Part shown: positions 40,474 through 43,877 of the stretch, piece after piece | Numbering within the stretch: position 1 is the first letter of the stretch | Layout: each line of letters begins with the position of its first letter | Assembly: GCA_900539765.1 (NCBI GenBank) | Contig: UQDF01000013.1 | Location: 1-43,877 of the forward strand | DNA: 43,877 bases | Source: an uncultured Porphyromonas sp. | GTDB lineage: Bacteria; Bacteroidota; Bacteroidia; Bacteroidales; Porphyromonadaceae | Direction: 5' to 3' | Position numbers and translations under genes: made by a program | The notes under the pieces: generated by a model | The model's input: only the letters and a program-made list of their open reading frames with translations | The model's database searches: none | Told to the model about the DNA's origin: nothing

Positions 40474-41078
40474 TGCCTTACTACGTTGAATACACCTTCT
40501 GTAATATTGCATTTACGAATATTTTTTGTATCGGGATCTACAACATCACAGTTAAACTCAAATATGCCAGATATATGCCCAAAAGTAATTTGTTCACTAG
40601 ATTTCTTGTAGTCGAAGTCTGTTATTTGTATAAATCCGTCAGAGGATGGGGAAGGGAAGACTAATGGATCACTAATCCAATAATATGCACTTAACAGTTT
40701 AGTTTTTTCGAATAGAGGAGAGTTGTTTCTTGTAAGATTACCGACTACAATAAACTCTTGGTACAAGTCTATATTAACTAGTTGTCCAAAGGCTTCTTTA
40801 TTCTTACCAACTAAGCATAGGCTTATCAATGTCTTATTATTTATGGAATCAATCTTTATGGAGAAATAGGATGACTTTGGATGTATCATAGTTCCTGCAG
40901 GCTTAAACACCACAGGCTTGCCGTTCACGCGACAGGCGAGGTAGTTGCGATCTGTGGGGGGAGGGTCTTGGATTTGGTTGGGGTCTTTCGGGGAGCGAAA
41001 GAGACAACAAGAGGTGATGGCTAGTAGGCACCCTAGTAAACCTACGAATTGTGCGATTCTTATATTTTGCTGTTTCAT
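40470..41078 (-). CDS. Lipoprotein, array copy B (constant N-terminus, variable body)
   Basis: The 202-residue product is the paralogue of the lipoprotein 1139 bp downstream. Residues 1-59, including the lipobox AITSCC and NYLACRVNGKPVVFK, are identical; the rest has diverged but keeps landmarks (FIVVGNLT, LFEKTKL, FIQITDFDY, ISGIFEFNC, ITEGVFNVV). The conserved C-terminal landmarks argue that both copies have been maintained as proteins rather than decaying freely. The function is unknown. It is coupled to the copy-B small secreted gene through ATGA. Confidence 0.75.
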   Translation of the reverse strand: MKQQNIRIAQFVGLLGCLLAITSCCLFRSPKDPNQIQDPPPTDRNYLACRVNGKPVVFKPAGTMIHPKSSYFSIKIDSINNKTLISLCLVGKNKEAFGQLVNIDLYQEFIVVGNLTRNNSPLFEKTKLLSAYYWISDPLVFPSPSSDGFIQITDFDYKKSSEQITFGHISGIFEFNCDVVDPDTKNIRKCNITEGVFNVVRQ

Positions 41079-41099
41079 AACTACGTGTGGTTTATAAGG

Positions 41100-41243
41100 C
41101 TATATATTCATATTGCTAAGACTACTGATATTCTGCTTAATCTGTTCCGTTAGAGCAGCGTTCGGGTTACCATCGAGCTGTTGAGTCCGTCTATGATCTG
41201 CTGAAGCGTCACATAGTTCCGCAAATCTCACGAGTAGCCCTTT
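41100..41243 (-). pseudogene. Fossil C-terminal coding fragment, copy B side
   Basis: It is an exact or near-exact duplicate of the fossil at 39961-40104, offset by 1139 bp, again ending in the SLSNMNI-stop reading and abutting an inverted-repeat arm. Confidence 0.5.
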
Positions 41244-41340
41244 GTAGGGACGCACGATCTGTGCGTCCGTCCCCGTTAAAGGTTACTGAGTTACACGTCT
41301 TGTCGTTCGACAACGGACGCACAGATCGTGCGTCCCTACA
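41243..41340. repeat. Long inverted repeat, copy 2 (27-bp arms)
   Basis: Arms 41243-41269 and 41314-41340 are identical to those of copy 1, 1139 bp away, including the loop. Confidence 0.85.
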
Positions 41341-41357
41341 CATCGTTACTCGTCTCA

Positions 41358-41423
41358 TCAGGCTATCCGACTTGCAGGATCTAGGTCGTTGAGATAGTTT
41401 GTTGTGTCTAACTCTTGCTTCAT
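41358..41423 (-). pseudogene. 3' remnant of a third small secreted-protein copy
   Basis: The frame reads MKQELDTTNYLNDLDPASRI-A-stop. It corresponds to the last 20 or so residues of copy B (KQELDTTNYFNYLDPASRIA). Upstream the sequence is unrelated, so this marks the outer edge of the array. The ATG is probably fortuitous. Confidence 0.6.
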
Positions 41424-41552
41424 ACTCTGAGTTCGTTTATTATGGTACTACTAGGATGCCTACCCCATTACATCGATTGATGCGATACTATCGAGGTCGT
41501 TGGGGCATATGATTAAGCCCCAATAGGATTTGCTGTCAAGTCATCACACATC
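41424..41552. other. Gap between the array and fbp, with two hairpins
   Basis: TTGGGGC/GCCCCAA (41500-41523) and GTCATCAC/GTGATGAC (about 41536-41563, enclosing the fbp stop) are simple hairpins at the 3' end of fbp. Neither has a good U tract. I see no gene. Confidence 0.4.
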
Positions 41553-43592
41553 TCACTTCGTGATGACCTGGGGGAGGGACTTGCGCTCCTTGATCAGACC
41601 CGCGTTGAAGGCGTGGAGGAGCTTCTCCAGATCGTCCACCTGCTGCTGTAGGTCAGCACCTACGTCCGTATCAGCTACCAGCATACGGTGTGTGGTACGC
41701 TCTGAGATGACCGTCACACTCTTGATATCCTCCATCAGCTCCACGGCACGGCGCATCGTCGTAAAGGGCTCGTGCTGCACCAGCTGCATACCTTGCGAAT
41801 TGTAGATCAATGTGTAGCCAGCGATACCTGTACTGCTCTGATAAGCTCGGCTGAAGCCTCCGTCGATGATCATCAGCTTGCCACCAGCTGCGATAGGCTT
41901 CTCGCCCTTGGCGACCTTGACTGGGACATGCCCATTGATCACGTGACAGTCCTCACCCTCTAGGCCAAACTCGCGGAGGATCATCTCGATCGTCTCTAGA
42001 TCTTGGCGATACTTAAAGTAGTAGCCCTTCGTCTCCGTGTGGGTGTTCTTGTCAGCAACGAAATAACGCTCGAAGGTGGTCATAGCAGACTTGTCAAAGA
42101 GTGGCGAGTCGGGACCGCACCAGAGGTAAAAGATATAGTCCACTGCCGCCTCATGCTTCGGATGACTATGCCTCGAGGGATGCGCTAGGCGCACCACACG
42201 ATCTATCTCATCTAGCAGGGCGCGACCACGTAGGGGCTTCGAGTCGAGTACACGCACCGCCTTGAGCTGCCCAGAAGCGTCTAGCGGCATCGAAGCGTGG
42301 TAGAGCAAGTTACCATTGCATACGAGGTACATACTACCTAGTCGATAGAATGCATCTATATGCGTATGGAGCCGCTCACTCGTAGCGAAGGAGCGACGCA
42401 AGCGATCCATCACCTCCTCCTCTTGGGGTGTGAGGCGATAGGGGTCCTTCGGGTCAATCGTGGGGAAGTTCATATCGAGCATTTCATGCACGCCATAGTC
42501 TTCGTTGGGATTGGTATGCGAGAGATCGACCGTACCAGCCTCAAAGTCTATCTTGTGGAGCAGGTCACGCTCCTGCATCTGCCACTCAGGGTGGCGAGCG
42601 ATCAACTGATGCTCTAGCTTGAACTGAATGATGCTGATCGCCTTGTGCATCTGGCTAATCAGGTAAATACCCTTGTCGTCGTACGCCACATCGGAGTCTC
42701 CCAGCTTGGGCTTGAAGTAAGTACACGGGTCACCCGCATAGACCTCACTAGCTAAGCGGGAGAGTGGCATCAAGTTGATTCCGTAACCGTCCTCGATGGT
42801 ATCTAGATTGGCGTAGCGCAGAGCGATACGTATGACACAGGCGATGCAAGCATCGTTGCCCGCTGCAGCTCCCATCCAGAGCATATCGTGGTTGCCCCAC
42901 TGTATGTCCACATTGTGGTAGTCTAGGAGCGTATCCATAATGTACTGAGCGCCAGGACCACGGTCGTAGATGTCACCGACGATGTGGAGGCGGTCTATGA
43001 CGAGGCGCTTGATTGTCGCTGAGATAGCGCAGATGAAGTCCTCCGCCTTGCCCGTGGAGATGATTGTAGAGATGATGCTAGAGATGTAAGCCGATTTGTT
43101 TGGGTTGACCCCGTCCTCATGCAGTAGCTCCTGAATGATGTAGCTATACTGAGGTGGTAGCGCCTTGCGCACCTTCGAGCGGGTGTACTTCTCGCCCACC
43201 TTACGGCACACCTTGACGAGGCGGTTGAGCGTCACCTTGTACCACTCCTCATCAATTTCGCCCGTCTCATGGAGCTGCTCCAGCTTAGCTTGCGGATAGT
43301 AGATGAGCGTAGCCAGCTCACGCATCTGTAGCTCCATCATCTGCCCTGCGAAGACCTCACGGATCTTACGCATCACACTACCAGAAGCGTTTTTCAGCAC
43401 ATGGTCGAAAGCCTCATGCTCCCCGTGCACATCTGCGAGAAAGTGCTCGGTACCCTTCGGAAGGCTCAAGATCGCCTGCAGGTTGATGATCTCTGTAGAG
43501 ACCTCGGCCGAGTTGCGGAACTGGTTAGAGAGGAGCTGAAGGTATCTCAAGTCATCCTTCGCAGCCTGTATGTCAGTCTTGTCTTGCATCAT
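41553..43592 (-). CDS. fbp: Class III fructose-1,6-bisphosphatase
   Basis: The 679-residue enzyme is of the Firmicutes/Bacteroidetes class III type with a calcineurin-like metallophosphatase core. It dephosphorylates fructose 1,6-bisphosphate in gluconeogenesis. The N-terminal region carries FLADVHGEHEAFDHVL, the metal Asp and Asn lie in GDIYDRGPGAQYIMD and WGNHDMLWMGAA, and later His residues in INGHVPVKVAKGE. SRAYQSSTGIAGYTLI and QLVQHEPF are typical late motifs. The length (about 640-680) matches the family. Gluconeogenesis suits an amino-acid-fermenting organism. A promoter lies 33 bp upstream. Confidence 0.95.
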   Translation of the reverse strand: MMQDKTDIQAAKDDLRYLQLLSNQFRNSAEVSTEIINLQAILSLPKGTEHFLADVHGEHEAFDHVLKNASGSVMRKIREVFAGQMMELQMRELATLIYYPQAKLEQLHETGEIDEEWYKVTLNRLVKVCRKVGEKYTRSKVRKALPPQYSYIIQELLHEDGVNPNKSAYISSIISTIISTGKAEDFICAISATIKRLVIDRLHIVGDIYDRGPGAQYIMDTLLDYHNVDIQWGNHDMLWMGAAAGNDACIACVIRIALRYANLDTIEDGYGINLMPLSRLASEVYAGDPCTYFKPKLGDSDVAYDDKGIYLISQMHKAISIIQFKLEHQLIARHPEWQMQERDLLHKIDFEAGTVDLSHTNPNEDYGVHEMLDMNFPTIDPKDPYRLTPQEEEVMDRLRRSFATSERLHTHIDAFYRLGSMYLVCNGNLLYHASMPLDASGQLKAVRVLDSKPLRGRALLDEIDRVVRLAHPSRHSHPKHEAAVDYIFYLWCGPDSPLFDKSAMTTFERYFVADKNTHTETKGYYFKYRQDLETIEMILREFGLEGEDCHVINGHVPVKVAKGEKPIAAGGKLMIIDGGFSRAYQSSTGIAGYTLIYNSQGMQLVQHEPFTTMRRAVELMEDIKSVTVISERTTHRMLVADTDVGADLQQQVDDLEKLLHAFNAGLIKERKSLPQVITK

Positions 43593-43877
43593 GTCTATCT
43601 ATTGTCTAGGGATATAACTCGCCTCAAAGTTACTAAATAAAAGAAGACCACAAGCCAAGTCGTGAGGGCTAGTCCCGCATGTCGGGCTAATTTGGTAATT
43701 CCTTTTTTGAGGTGCTGGTGGAAGTCTAGACTGGAGCTGTCTAGTGAAATGAACCCCGCCCGAAAGTGCGACTATGGAGCGTCACTCCTGTCTGGGTAAA
43801 TTCGACGCCCACTCGTTACGATTGTCTTACCCTGAAAAAAGTTGACTCGTAAGAAATATAACTATGAGTACAATGAA
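43593..43877. other. Intergenic region at the window end
   Basis: It contains the fbp promoter, a small AGTCCCG/CGGGCT hairpin near 43.67 kb and a CTAGAC/GTCTAG hairpin near 43.73 kb. I cannot assign the rest to a known RNA. An ATG at 43864 (ATGAGTACAATG) could start a plus-strand gene leaving the window, but only four codons are visible. Confidence 0.4.
43625..43654 (-). promoter_or_regulatory. Promoter of fbp
   Basis: On the minus strand CTTG (43651-43654) and TAACTTTG (43625-43632) are spaced by 18 bp. The predicted leader is about 26 nt. Confidence 0.55.

Larger units (their letters stand above)
39127..41422. repeat. 1.14-kb tandem duplication (two full units plus edge remnants)
   Basis: The word TTGTTGTGTCTA(A/G)CTCTTGC occurs at 39127, 40260 and 41399, so the periods are 1133 and 1139 bp. 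Each unit contains, in minus-strand order, a spacer with a fossil ORF and a long inverted repeat, a lipoprotein gene and a small secreted-protein gene. The DNA from about 39788 to 40246 is essentially identical to 40927-41385. The remaining lipoprotein coding sequence is diverged. Confidence 0.85.

Noticed and set aside
39940..41340. CRISPR array suggested by regularly recurring repeats
   Set aside because: There are only two copies spaced 1139 bp apart with genes between them, and no cas genes; it is a tandem gene duplication.
43593..43877. Possible structured RNA (riboswitch, tmRNA or similar) at the window end
   Set aside because: Only short hairpins were found and no conserved core of a known RNA family could be recognised.

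Overview
The window looks like a chromosomal segment of a Bacteroidota species, most likely a Porphyromonas of the asaccharolytica/uenonis type. The reasons are the short RpoD lacking region 1.1, a PorE-like type IX secretion (T9SS) lipoprotein, secreted proteins with T9SS-style C-terminal tails, Bacteroidetes-type promoters (TTG near -33, TAnnTTTG near -7), a class III fructose-bisphosphatase, and moderately high GC in the core genes. The species is an inference from these features; no rRNA or tRNA gene is visible.

Layout. (1) 213-7599: five tandem secreted leucine-rich-repeat proteins of internalin-J type, four with a calcium-loop-like DxNxNG motif and all with T9SS-like tails. The fifth carries a 175-bp MITE inserted in frame inside its signal peptide. 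(2) 7664-10407: a decayed accessory island with a terminator hairpin, the C-terminal scrap of a tyrosine recombinase, an AT-rich BspA-like LRR gene, two excisionase-type HTH genes (one lacking its 5' end) and palindromic repeats. (3) 10476-18686: a small membrane protein, then an eight-gene plus-strand run, queD-queE-porE-rfbC-rfbB-(FAH-like)-rpe-comEC, probably read from a good promoter just before queD. (4) 18962-22308: a histidine kinase on the minus strand, then tetR-fabG-rluA-like on the plus strand. (5) 22454-31655: minus-strand housekeeping genes: a flippase-like membrane protein, pepD, fabD, cdd, a cytidylate-kinase-like protein, a DUF695 protein, lipoproteins, a C92 peptidase, aspA and a GYF/dispanin membrane protein. 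(6) 31936-36359: rsmA-alkaline phosphatase (+), an EamA transporter (-) and rpoD (-). (7) 36700-43592: PBP1A, a tandemly duplicated lipoprotein/small secreted protein locus with long inverted repeats, and fbp.

How the parts connect. PorE belongs to the T9SS, which would export the LRR proteins of regions 1 and 2. In P. gingivalis T9SS cargo is attached to A-LPS, so dTDP-rhamnose genes (rfbC, rfbB) next to porE may be functionally related, but this is inference.

Most unusual signals. The first is the 1.14-kb tandem array at about 39.1-41.4 kb: the first 59 residues of the lipoproteins and the intergenic DNA are essentially identical between copies while the rest of the lipoproteins has diverged, and the spacers contain 27-bp inverted repeats and decayed coding sequence. 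Others are the frame-preserving MITE in a signal peptide, a FAH-family protein that appears to have lost its metal ligands, heptad repeats upstream of two promoters, and start codons lying only a few bases from -7 boxes.
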